Assembly (NCBI RefSeq): GCF_900549175.1
Contig: NZ_URNN01000151.1
Coordinates: 1 to 7,490, forward strand
From: an uncultured Prevotella sp.
GTDB taxonomy: Bacteria > Bacteroidota > Bacteroidia > Bacteroidales > Bacteroidaceae
Direction: 5' to 3'
DNA length: 7,490 bases
In this document: positions 1 to 6,293 of the stretch, one piece after another
Position numbering within the stretch: position 1 is the stretch's first letter
How the letters are laid out: the number at the start of each line of letters is the position of its first letter
The notes under the pieces: model-generated
The model's input: only the letters and a program-made list of their open reading frames with translations
Database searches by the model: none
What the model was told of the DNA's origin: nothing
Position numbers and translations under genes: made by a program

Positions 1-73
1 TACAGCAGCGGGACTGCTCAGGATTTTCACCTGATTCCCTTTTTATTCACAATGGAGTGTGAACCTGTTGACG
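1..73 (-). ncRNA. Cobalamin riboswitch, 5' half (cut by window edge)
   Basis: Read on the minus strand, this stretch carries the conserved core of the adenosylcobalamin aptamer in the right order: AAAAGGGAAT (about 35-44), then GGTGAAAATCC (21-31), then GCAGTCCCGCTGCTGTA (1-17). Ahead of them is a perfect 6-bp stem, TTCACA/TGTGAA (46-51 with 58-63), a plausible early helix of the aptamer. The rest of the aptamer and the controlled gene lie to the left, outside the window. In Bacteroidetes such RNAs usually repress B12 uptake genes (BtuB/TonB-type receptors, BtuFCD) or cobamide biosynthesis genes when B12 is plentiful. Which of these applies here cannot be seen. The family assignment is firm; the 5' end is inferred from the promoter just upstream. 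Confidence 0.9.
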
Positions 74-77
74 TCTG

Positions 78-109
78 CAAAGTTAGTGCTTTTCTATGAG
101 AGTGGCAAA
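78..109 (-). promoter_or_regulatory. Bacteroidetes promoter driving the cobalamin riboswitch transcript
   Basis: On the minus strand a perfect -7 box TAACTTTG (85 to 78; consensus TAnnTTTG) lies 20 bp from a perfect -33 box TTTG (109 to 106). Transcription should start about 5-7 bases downstream, near 71-73, just before the first riboswitch helix. The exact match of both boxes and spacing, together with the riboswitch directly downstream, makes this the best supported promoter in the window. Confidence 0.82.
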
Positions 110-136
110 TGTTTGCGTGGAAAATGCGTGTTTTTC

Positions 137-302
137 AACGCAAAGACGCGAAGGCGCAAAGTCTTTATACAATATATATATCCACGAAGTCTTTATATAA
201 AAAAACAGAGACACGGAGATACAGAGTATTCTGATAATCTTCTCTGTGTCTCCGTGTCTCTGTGTTCAAATAATTATCTTTGTGCCTTGGCGTCTTTGCG
301 TT
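137..302. repeat. Nested inverted-repeat intergenic element
   Basis: Two inverted repeats sit one inside the other. The outer arms, 137-161 and 278-302, match at 23 of 25 positions and are built from the CGCAAAGACGC / GCGTCTTTGCG type motif. The inner arms, 205-226 and 242-263, match at 21 of 22 positions, and the one difference still gives a G-U pair in RNA; the loop is 15 bases. An AT-rich spacer of about 43 bases separates the left outer and inner arms, and about 14 bases separate the right ones. The CTTTGTGTC/CTTTGCGTC wording recurs between genes in many Bacteroidetes genomes, as I remember it, so this is probably a dispersed palindromic repeat. The short open frames crossing it are not genes. 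Confidence 0.8.
198..263 (-). terminator. Intrinsic terminator after the DUF349 gene
   Basis: On the minus strand the 22-bp inner hairpin (263-242 with 226-205) is followed directly by seven T residues (205-199), the form of a rho-independent terminator. It lies about 80 bases past the stop codon of the DUF349 gene and would keep that transcript from running into the riboswitch. On the plus strand no comparable T-run follows, so termination should work mainly in the minus direction. Confidence 0.68.
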
Positions 303-344
303 TCAAATATCTCCAATAACTTTGTGTCAGGAAATAAAGTCAGC

Positions 345-2216
345 TTATTTGTTTTCGGCGTCAATGGCCTTGATCTTCTCGCGCACCAGATTCATGTCAT
401 CCTTGAGCTTCTGTACCTTGCGGTTCATCTCGTCAATAAGATTGTTGCCCTTTTTGCTTGATGCGTTGAGGAATCCGAGGTTGTTTTCGTATGTCTGCAC
501 CTCACTGCGGATAGCCTCGTATTGACGTACCAGACGTGCCCGCTCGTTGTCGAGTGCGTTCTCACCCTGTTCGGCCACGGTCTTCAACTTGTTCTTGAAG
601 TTGTTGAGGCGGCGGCGTGCCACGCTGATATTCAGTTCTTTATAGATCTTGTCTATCACGGCGTGATATTCTTCGTAGAGCTTGTCTTTCTCTTTGTAGG
701 GTACATGGCCGATGGCGTTGTACTCCTCTACGAGTTTCTGTACGGCCTCCTGAGTGTTTTCACCCGGCTCTTCCGTCAGCGCTTTCAGTCTTTCTATCAC
801 TCCGCGCTTCTTTTCAAGATTGGCATGCTCCTCATTGCGTTGGCCGGCATTGACGGCATTGCGTGCTTCAAAGAATTTGTTGCAGGCACCGAGGAACTCT
901 TCCCACAGTTGGTCGCCCTGTTTCTTTGGCACAATACCTATGGTCTTCCACTCTTTTTGCAGAGCCATGAGCTTGTCTGATGTCGACTTCCAGTCGGTGC
1001 TGTCCTGCAGGGCTTTCGCTTTTTCCACAAGCGCACGCTTCTTCTCGGCGTTCTGCTTGAATGACTCTTTGAGCGTCTTGAAATATTCGGCCTTGCGCCC
1101 GAAGAAGTCATCACACGTGGCGCGGAAACGTTCGAATATCTTTACGTTCATCTTCTGCGGGGCGAAACCGATGGTCTTCCATTCGGCCTGTACGGCGATA
1201 ATCTCTTTGGTGTGGCGCTCCCAGTCACCCGTACCCTTGTTCTCTTCAGCGGCAATGGCTTCGGCCTTTTCGCAGAGGGCCGTCTTGCGGGCGAGGTTTT
1301 CCTCTTCCTTGGAGCGCAGATTCTCAAAATGCTGCTGGTGGCGCTTGTTGATTACTGTTGATGCCGCCTTTAAGCGCGCCCATATTCCCTCGCGCAACTC
1401 TTTGGCCACGGGACCTATCTCGCGATATTCGGCATGCAGTTTCTGCAACTGGTGGAAAGCGCTTATCAGGTCTTCTTCGTCAGCCAGCTTCTCGGCGGCT
1501 TCACAGATGCGTGTCTTCAGTTCCAGATTCTTCTTGAAGTCGTATTCGCGGGCTTCGCTGTTGAGCTTGAGCAGGTCGTAATACTGCTCTACATACAGTT
1601 GGTAGTTACGCCACAGTTCGTTGGCCTTAGTAGCCGGAACGTTCTTTATCTCTTTCCATTCCTGTTGCAGCGCCTTGAATTCCTGATATGACTTGTTGGC
1701 ATCCTCGGGTGAGGTTACCATGGCTTTTATCTTTTCTATTATGTCGAGCTTCTTTTTGAGGTTCTCCTCTTTCTCGGCCTCCTGCTCTCTGAATATTTTT
1801 GTCCGTTTTTCTTTGATGATGGTCATTTCGGCCTTGAACGCCTCTTCTTCTTCGTCGGGCTTCAGCTGATAGCTCTCCGGATCGCCGCCACCATCAATGT
1901 AAGCCTTGTATGTGGCGTCACGCTCTGCTATGTGCATCTTGTAGAATGCAGTCTTTAGCTGGTCTATCTCGTCTTTTTGGGGATTGTCATCGCTGTGCGC
2001 AATTTCTCTGATTCTTTCGAGCACCTCTTTTTTCGACGTGTACACCTTGCGTTCCGTCTCCTTTTCGGATGTCTCTGTTGTCTCCTCCGGGGTGTTCTCT
2101 ACTTGAGAAATCTCGTTTTGCCCGTCTGTTTCAGCTGTTGGCACTACGGTTTCCTCCACTTTGTTCACTTCTTCTGTCTTGCCCATGTCGAGGGCGTTTT
2201 CTTGAGAGTCCATCAT
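345..2216 (-). CDS. DUF349 repeat protein, 623 aa
   Basis: This is a long, very charged, helical protein with about five tandem DUF349 units, at roughly residues 152-220, 229-299, 306-378, 392-455 and 468-530. Each unit is marked by a core such as QEWKEIKNVP, AEYREIGPV, AEWKTIGFAP, KEWKTIGIVP or EEYNAIGHVP. The first 60 residues are acidic and rich in Glu and Thr, probably disordered, and residues about 555-620 look like a coiled coil. There is no signal peptide or membrane segment, so it should be cytoplasmic. Proteins of this family are widespread in Bacteroidetes and their function is not firmly known; I do not assign one. The start is the first of two adjacent ATG codons (2214-2216, 2211-2213). 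The sequence before it is A-rich with no Shine-Dalgarno, normal for this phylum. The gene reads toward the terminator at 198-263. Confidence 0.9.
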   Translation of the reverse strand: MMDSQENALDMGKTEEVNKVEETVVPTAETDGQNEISQVENTPEETTETSEKETERKVYTSKKEVLERIREIAHSDDNPQKDEIDQLKTAFYKMHIAERDATYKAYIDGGGDPESYQLKPDEEEEAFKAEMTIIKEKRTKIFREQEAEKEENLKKKLDIIEKIKAMVTSPEDANKSYQEFKALQQEWKEIKNVPATKANELWRNYQLYVEQYYDLLKLNSEAREYDFKKNLELKTRICEAAEKLADEEDLISAFHQLQKLHAEYREIGPVAKELREGIWARLKAASTVINKRHQQHFENLRSKEEENLARKTALCEKAEAIAAEENKGTGDWERHTKEIIAVQAEWKTIGFAPQKMNVKIFERFRATCDDFFGRKAEYFKTLKESFKQNAEKKRALVEKAKALQDSTDWKSTSDKLMALQKEWKTIGIVPKKQGDQLWEEFLGACNKFFEARNAVNAGQRNEEHANLEKKRGVIERLKALTEEPGENTQEAVQKLVEEYNAIGHVPYKEKDKLYEEYHAVIDKIYKELNISVARRRLNNFKNKLKTVAEQGENALDNERARLVRQYEAIRSEVQTYENNLGFLNASSKKGNNLIDEMNRKVQKLKDDMNLVREKIKAIDAENK

Positions 2217-2344
2217 TTAAACTTTTTAGTTAATGATTCGGGTTTGTCAGTATCTCTTTATCCGTCGTTTCAGCTCTGTGCATGTGTTTCTTTTATGTTC
2301 GGGTACAGTGCTGTCCGCGAGGATTTTTCATATAAATTTAGGCG

Positions 2345-2376
2345 CAAACTTACTTAAAAATATTGTAAACGCCTAA
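2345..2376 (-). promoter_or_regulatory. Probable promoter of the DUF349 gene
   Basis: On the minus strand TAAGTTTG (2352 to 2345) fits the -7 consensus TAnnTTTG exactly. A weaker -33 box TTAG (2376 to 2373, three of four) lies 20 bp upstream. It would give a leader of about 120 bases and let the gene be transcribed apart from corA, whose stop codon is about 30 bp upstream of this -33 box. No GC-rich hairpin separates the two genes, so read-through from corA is also possible. Confidence 0.5.
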
Positions 2377-2405
2377 TTTTCAGTCGTTTTTTTTCAAATT
2401 TATTC

Positions 2406-3332
2406 TTAAATGAGCCTTTTGTGGCGGAAAATCCACCAGAATATGCCGGAAATGCCTACCGAAAGTATCATTGCTATGGCAAAACCGTAACGGCTGTTTT
2501 CCATGCCGTTGACAAGGTTCATGCCGAAAAGGCTTGCTATAAGCGTGGGGAACATCATGAGTATGGATACCGACGTAAGTGTACGCATCACGGTGTTCAT
2601 GTTGTTGTTGATGATGCTCTGGTAGGTGTCCATTGTCGACTCGAGAATGTTCGAGTAAATGTTGGTTGTCTCCCGGGCCTGCGTTATCTCGATGTTCACG
2701 TCTTCGATAAGGTCGGCGTCAAGTTCGTCTATCTGCAGTTTGAACTTCAGTTTCGACAGCAGTGTCTCGTTGCCTCGGATGGAGGTGATGAAGTATGTCA
2801 GCGAGTCTTGCAGGCGGCTCAGTCCGATGAGCGACTCGTTGTTGACTTCGCGGTCGAGATTGCGCTTGGCTTTTTCGATGAGGCTGTTTATTTGTTTCAG
2901 ACGTTTCAGGTACCACACGGCCGATGACAGGAACAGGCGGAAAATCATGTCCACATGGTCGGTGAAGCCCTCGCCGCGTTTCTGCTGGAAGCTCACGAAG
3001 TCTATCATCATGTTTGTCTCGTAGTAGCATACGGTGATGGTGACATCACGCTTGTGGATGATGCCGAGCGGAACGGTGGTATAAGGTGTGCGTGAGCGTA
3101 TCTCCTTGACATAGGGTATACGCAGAATGATGAGCATCCATCCGTCATCGTATTCATAACGGGCGCGCTCGTCGGTATCGCTGATGTCCGAGAAGAAGTA
3201 GTCGGGTATCTTGAATCTCTTTTCCAGTTCGTCCTGATCCTCTTCTGTGGGGCATGTCACCTGTATCCAGCAATTCGGCTGCCACTCCTCGAGTGTGCTG
3301 AGCCCTCCGGTTGTATTCCAGTAAGTCTTCAT
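2406..3332 (-). CDS. corA: CorA-family magnesium/cobalt transporter, 308 aa
   Basis: This is an inner-membrane divalent cation channel of the CorA family, which forms pentamers and takes up Mg2+ (also Co2+ or Ni2+). The family signature is present: the first C-terminal membrane helix (about 252-271) ends in the pore motif Gly-Met-Asn (270-272, here in the form FGMN where YGMN is commoner). A short loop with acidic residues and a second helix (about 283-303) follow, then a basic tail RHKRLI. Residues 1-240 are the soluble cytoplasmic funnel with long charged helices. The reading frame is open to 3410. I place the start at the ATG at 3330-3332 because a strong ribosome binding site, CGGAGGA (3348-3342), lies 9 bases upstream; the 26 extra residues of the longer version are basic and not family-like. 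Cation specificity cannot be read from the sequence. Confidence 0.92.
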   Translation of the reverse strand: MKTYWNTTGGLSTLEEWQPNCWIQVTCPTEEDQDELEKRFKIPDYFFSDISDTDERARYEYDDGWMLIILRIPYVKEIRSRTPYTTVPLGIIHKRDVTITVCYYETNMMIDFVSFQQKRGEGFTDHVDMIFRLFLSSAVWYLKRLKQINSLIEKAKRNLDREVNNESLIGLSRLQDSLTYFITSIRGNETLLSKLKFKLQIDELDADLIEDVNIEITQARETTNIYSNILESTMDTYQSIINNNMNTVMRTLTSVSILMMFPTLIASLFGMNLVNGMENSRYGFAIAMILSVGISGIFWWIFRHKRLI

Positions 3333-3341
3333 AATAGCTAA

Positions 3342-3348
3342 TCCTCCG
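3342..3348 (-). promoter_or_regulatory. Ribosome binding site that fixes the corA start
   Basis: CGGAGGA on the minus strand, 9 bases before the ATG at 3332, is a near-perfect Shine-Dalgarno sequence in a genome region where such sites are rare. It supports the internal start over the upstream ATG at 3410. Confidence 0.75.
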
Positions 3349-3476
3349 TTTTTTGCGAATAAATAACTACGGGCACGGCGGATCAGCTGTCTTTTAGCTA
3401 TCCACGGCACCTAAAATGTTGAATTCTCCGCGTGATAATCGTCCATAATTATATCTTGAAATTATATTTTGCGCTG

Positions 3477-3484
3477 CAAAGGTA
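3477..3484 (-). promoter_or_regulatory. -7 box of the probable corA promoter
   Basis: TACCTTTG on the minus strand matches the Bacteroidetes -7 consensus TAnnTTTG exactly and sits about 145 bp before the corA start codon. I find no good TTTG-like -33 box at 19-21 bp. A TTTG exists, but at 25 bp. The promoter may rely on another upstream contact or may be weak. Confidence 0.55.
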
Positions 3485-3548
3485 AGAAAAAAAGTTGGAA
3501 ACGGCTTGTCAAATTAACTAAAATTTGACATGCTGTAAAAAATCAATG

Positions 3549-3563
3549 GTTTGTTATACAAAC
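3549..3563. repeat. Perfect palindrome GTTTGT-TAT-ACAAAC
   Basis: Six-base arms flank a three-base centre. The size and symmetry suit a dimeric DNA-binding protein or a recombinase arm, but no partner copy was seen elsewhere in the window. Its role is unknown. Confidence 0.45.
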
Positions 3564-3569
3564 AAGGGG

Positions 3570-3589
3570 TGTGTCAAAATGCTGGCACA
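3570..3589. repeat. Imperfect hairpin TGTGTCA / TGGCACA
   Basis: Seven-base arms with one G-T pair enclose AAATGC. The flank GGGGTGTGTCAAAA resembles sequences I associate with insertion-sequence ends in Bacteroidetes, so this could be a remnant end. No transposase gene accompanies it, and no T-run makes it a terminator. Confidence 0.35.
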
Positions 3590-3776
3590 ACACAAAGTGG
3601 GGACATATTTTTCGCCATGCTCAACAATACGTCTTGTATTTGTCTGTATTTAACGAGTTGAAAATCAATTCCACATGAAGATTCGGAGGTCAAAACGACG
3701 GCAAACGGAAGCAAAAGTTAGCGTTATAAAATACTGATTTACAGGATATAATTTTTAACAAACCGAAATTTTGGCT

Positions 3777-3808
3777 ATTGGCGAATCGTCCTTTTTGGAG
3801 TAATTTTG
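3777..3808 (+). promoter_or_regulatory. Promoter of the integration-module operon
   Basis: The -7 box TAATTTTG (3801-3808) fits TAnnTTTG exactly, and ATTG (3777-3780) gives a three-of-four -33 box with a 20-bp gap. Transcription should start near 3813-3815, leaving a leader of about 90 bases before the first gene. All five genes of the module follow in the same direction with short gaps, so this could be their main promoter. The same bases also resemble a recombination core (see findings). Confidence 0.6.
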
Positions 3809-3823
3809 TACCGCCATTGTACC
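3806..3823. repeat. TTGTACC direct repeat, one helical turn apart
   Basis: TTGTACC occurs at 3806-3812 and again at 3817-3823, with an 11-bp period that puts both copies on the same face of the helix. The pair overlaps the end of the promoter and is a candidate for integrase core binding or for repressor binding. Confidence 0.45.
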
Positions 3824-3854
3824 ACGTGAGAGGGGTCGCACGGCACGACATCCT

Positions 3855-3889
3855 TTCAACAGCGTGCAACAATGTTCAACAGTGTGCAA
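3855..3889. repeat. 15-bp direct repeats in the operon leader
   Basis: TTCAACAGCGTGCAA (3855-3869) and TTCAACAGTGTGCAA (3875-3889) differ at one base and start 20 bp apart, close to two helical turns. They lie between the predicted transcription start and the first gene. Plausible roles are binding sites for one of the helix-turn-helix proteins of the module (autoregulation) or arm sites for the integrase. These are inferences from position only. Confidence 0.6.
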
Positions 3890-3905
3890 ATAAATTTCTT
3901 CGATT

Positions 3906-4727
3906 ATGGACCGTCATATTAAACAGAATTTAACAGGTCAGTCCCATTCAGAATGGGATATACCAAGCAAGCCGTTCCTCACCATTGGAGAGGTGGCAAA
4001 CCTTCTGCAAGTGAGCAACAGAACTGTGTACAACTTGATATACAAGGGTACACTCAGAGCTTGCAAGATAACGTATCACATTACGCTAATCACCAAAGAG
4101 GATTTCTTCTTGATGATTAAGGAAACAACCTACTGCAAGCGCAATACTTCGATATTCGCCAAGCAGATAAAAAAGAATAAAGAGAAGATGAAAGCAGACA
4201 TACAGAATACAGACAAGGTTTCTTCTTTTCAACAAGAGGGAAAGAAGAAAACAAAGAGCACCCCAACAAAACGGCAGCTCATACCATCGAGTAACTACAA
4301 ACAATCCGTGCGTGACACATTCACGGAAGATAAAAATGTCGGTGGAGACCTTTATACAATGGCTGAGATTTGCCAAAAGTTCAATTATACCTATGGGCGG
4401 TTTTACAACCTCCGTATGCGTTACTCTATCCCTTGTGTCAAAGCCAATTCAACCAAGTGCTTCCCCAAAGCGGAAGTGGACAAGGCTATGGCAGAAGAAA
4501 GTGAACGGCTGGGCACTAATCTGACCGAGCATTGGTATTCCTGTTTCGACATTATGCGTCTGTTCGGTTTGGGAAAGACCCAAGTCCGCAGGTTCGCCCT
4601 CACTCATGGGGTCAGAACCAAGCGCATACACGGCAACCGCCTGTACTATCTCAAAGCGGATTGGGATGCCGCCCGAAAGGTATCAGAGCGGAAAAGCGCA
4701 AGCACGAAAGCCAAACGTGAAGTATAG
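3906..4727 (+). CDS. DNA-binding protein with three helix-turn-helix domains, 273 aa
   Basis: I see three excisionase/MerR-like helix-turn-helix segments. The first (about 23-70) begins FLTIGEVANLLQVSNRTVYN and is the clearest. The second (about 148-197) begins LYTMAEICQKFNYTYGRFYN. The third (about 208-260) begins WYSCFDIMRLFGLGKTQVRR. A lysine-rich, probably flexible linker (about 75-145) joins the first to the other two, and the C-terminus is basic. It is the first gene of the module, directly upstream of the integrase (39-bp gap). This position suggests a recombination directionality factor or a regulator of integration, comparable to the helper proteins beside integrases in Bacteroides transposons. 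The start ATG has no Shine-Dalgarno. The first domain is firm; the other two are weaker matches judged by eye. Confidence 0.8.
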   Translation: MDRHIKQNLTGQSHSEWDIPSKPFLTIGEVANLLQVSNRTVYNLIYKGTLRACKITYHITLITKEDFFLMIKETTYCKRNTSIFAKQIKKNKEKMKADIQNTDKVSSFQQEGKKKTKSTPTKRQLIPSSNYKQSVRDTFTEDKNVGGDLYTMAEICQKFNYTYGRFYNLRMRYSIPCVKANSTKCFPKAEVDKAMAEESERLGTNLTEHWYSCFDIMRLFGLGKTQVRRFALTHGVRTKRIHGNRLYYLKADWDAARKVSERKSASTKAKREV

Positions 4728-4766
4728 CATCCCCTTAACAAGAGCAATAATCAAAACATCAAAGAT

Positions 4767-5873
4767 ATGACAAACATTTGTACAAAGGTAACGGTCAGAA
4801 AACGACCTATCAAGAATGGGCAGGTGTCGCTTTATTTGGATTTCTACCCACCTATCAGACACCCTAAGACAGGCAAACCGACAAGACGTGAATATCTCGG
4901 CATCTACATCTATGCCAACCCGTCAGAGAAATTTGAGGTGGAGTTCAACAAGACTATGCTCCGCAATGCGGAACTTATCAAGTGCAAGAGAACCGAAGCC
5001 ATCATCAATGAGGAGTTTGGCTTTCTTGACCACAACAGGGGCAAGGAGAGTTTCTTGGAATACTTCCGCTCAAAGATGGCGGACGATGATAATTTCAGAA
5101 ATTGGAATACCGCCTACAAGCACTTTGAGAAGTATTGCGGTGGCAGTTGCACGTTCAATGACCTATCAGTGGACTTCTGTCAAGGCTACCTCACTTATAT
5201 GCTCTCACTCACCACACAGAACAAGAGCAAGATGATGGCTTCCACCGCCAACAACAATCTGAACAAGTTGAAATGCGTGTTGCGCCAGGCATACGAGGAA
5301 AGATGTATCAAGGAAAATATCGCCCCACGGCTGAAACACGCCAAAGAAGCCAATACAAAGCGTGAGTTCCTGACACTTGACGAAGTGAAAATGCTTGCGA
5401 ACACTCCTTGTGAGAAACCAGTTATAAGGTCGGCTGCTCTCTTTTCTTGCCTTACTGGGTTGCGCATAAGTGACATCATCCGTTTGCAGTGGGAGAACAT
5501 CATCAAGGGTGCTGATGGTGGCTGGTGTATGCACATTGTAACCAAGAAAACGAGGACGGAAGCCGTGCTGCCATTGTCTGAAGAAGCCCTTGCCCTGTGT
5601 GGTGAACGCACAGAGGGACAAGTATTCAAGGGACTGACACAAACCATTCTCCCTTTATATCTCAAAGATTGGATTAAGTCGGCTGGGATTACGAAACACA
5701 TTACTTTTCACGGGTTTAGACACACCTATGCCACCTTGCAACTGGCTGCCGGTACCGACTTGTACACCATATCAAAGATGCTTACTCATAGCAATGTCGG
5801 AACGACACAGGTTTATGCCGATGTGGTGAACGACTTGAAGCGCAAGGCTTCCGAACAGATAACACTCAAATAG
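4767..5873 (+). CDS. int: Tyrosine recombinase (integrase), 368 aa
   Basis: This enzyme cuts and rejoins DNA through a covalent phosphotyrosine link and would integrate and excise the element. The Bacteroidetes three-domain layout is complete: an arm-type DNA-binding domain (about 7-50), a SAM-like core-binding domain (about 95-190) and the catalytic domain (about 198-365). The active site is intact: Arg233 in TGLRISD, Lys260 or Lys261 in the beta-hairpin, His315 and Arg318 in HGFRH, His341 in LTHSN and the nucleophile Tyr350 in TTQVYADV. The length is close to that usual for this group, and there is no frameshift. It is preceded and followed by helix-turn-helix genes, the normal setting for a transposon integrase. 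The insertion target cannot be deduced from the protein alone. Confidence 0.95.
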   Translation: MTNICTKVTVRKRPIKNGQVSLYLDFYPPIRHPKTGKPTRREYLGIYIYANPSEKFEVEFNKTMLRNAELIKCKRTEAIINEEFGFLDHNRGKESFLEYFRSKMADDDNFRNWNTAYKHFEKYCGGSCTFNDLSVDFCQGYLTYMLSLTTQNKSKMMASTANNNLNKLKCVLRQAYEERCIKENIAPRLKHAKEANTKREFLTLDEVKMLANTPCEKPVIRSAALFSCLTGLRISDIIRLQWENIIKGADGGWCMHIVTKKTRTEAVLPLSEEALALCGERTEGQVFKGLTQTILPLYLKDWIKSAGITKHITFHGFRHTYATLQLAAGTDLYTISKMLTHSNVGTTQVYADVVNDLKRKASEQITLK

Positions 5874-5892
5874 TAACACAAAACATAGATAT

Positions 5893-6279
5893 ATGGACAA
5901 CATCACATTTGAACAGTTACCGCAGGCGGTATCTCTTTTGATTGAACGTGTCGGACAGCTTACAAGCAAAGTGGAGGAAGCATTGGGCAAGAATGACAAT
6001 CCACAGAGCAGAAAACACAAGTTGCTGACATTGGATGAGGTGGCTGTATTGCTCAACAAATCCGCATCCACCATTTATACAATGACTTCAGAGAAGCGCA
6101 TACCATACCATAAACAAGGAAACAAACTCTATTTCTTTGAAGATGAAATCATCCATTGGATTGAGCAGGGCGGAACATCGGGAACAGGTTGCGAGGAGGA
6201 TTTCAACAAACGGCTTGAATCCTTGCGGAGTGGCAAGAAGCGCAAGCCGAGTTCTCTGAAAACTGAAACGAACAATTAA
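5893..6279 (+). CDS. Excisionase-like helix-turn-helix protein, 128 aa
   Basis: A single helix-turn-helix of the excisionase family spans about residues 44-91. It reads LLTLDEVAVLLNKSASTIYT, then a basic turn, a wing with KQGNKLYFFEDEI and a closing WI. The first 35 residues are predicted to form an amphipathic helix that may mediate dimerisation. The C-terminus (about 100-128) is basic and probably disordered. It lies 19 bp after the integrase stop, most likely in the same transcript. By position and fold it could be the excisionase that bends DNA to favour excision. A plain transcriptional regulator is the alternative. Confidence 0.82.
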   Translation: MDNITFEQLPQAVSLLIERVGQLTSKVEEALGKNDNPQSRKHKLLTLDEVAVLLNKSASTIYTMTSEKRIPYHKQGNKLYFFEDEIIHWIEQGGTSGTGCEEDFNKRLESLRSGKKRKPSSLKTETNN

Positions 6280-6283
6280 ATGC

Positions 6284-6289
6284 AGGAGG
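6284..6289 (+). promoter_or_regulatory. Strong Shine-Dalgarno AGGAGG before the 115-aa gene
   Basis: AGGAGG lies 4 bases before the ATG at 6294. It is the only clear ribosome binding site in the mobile module and supports this small gene as real and well translated. Confidence 0.7.
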
Positions 6290-6293
6290 AAAT

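Larger units (their letters stand above)
3485..3905. other. Gene-free AT-rich stretch between host genes and mobile element
   Basis: No credible coding region is seen here on either strand; the longest frame (3690-3872, minus) reads through repeats and a promoter. The region holds, in order, a perfect palindrome (3549-3563), a hairpin in a GTGTGTCAAAA context (3570-3589), a rightward promoter (3777-3808), a TTGTACC pair (3806-3823) and a 15-bp direct repeat pair (3855-3889). It should contain the boundary between chromosome and element. Confidence 0.6.

Noticed and set aside
1..17. Possible tRNA 3' end at the window start
   Set aside because: The bases fit the conserved core of the cobalamin aptamer on the minus strand; no T-arm or acceptor stem is present.
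59..319. 86-codon plus-strand frame across the left repeats
   Set aside because: It reads through the riboswitch promoter and both inverted repeats; the composition is repeat-derived.
754..1581. 275-codon open frame on the plus strand opposite the DUF349 gene
   Set aside because: It is antisense to a clearly conserved repeat protein, is rich in Ser/Arg/Phe from the reverse reading of Lys/Glu codons, and matches no family.
2421..2927. 168-codon plus-strand frame opposite corA
   Set aside because: It lies wholly antisense to the CorA coding region, with no ribosome binding site and no recognisable domain.
3690..3872. 60-codon minus-strand frame in the intergenic stretch
   Set aside because: It overlaps the rightward promoter and the direct repeats, and has no family resemblance or ribosome binding site.
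3855..3889. CRISPR-like repeat pair
   Set aside because: Only two copies with a 5-base spacer, far shorter than any CRISPR spacer; no cas genes are nearby.
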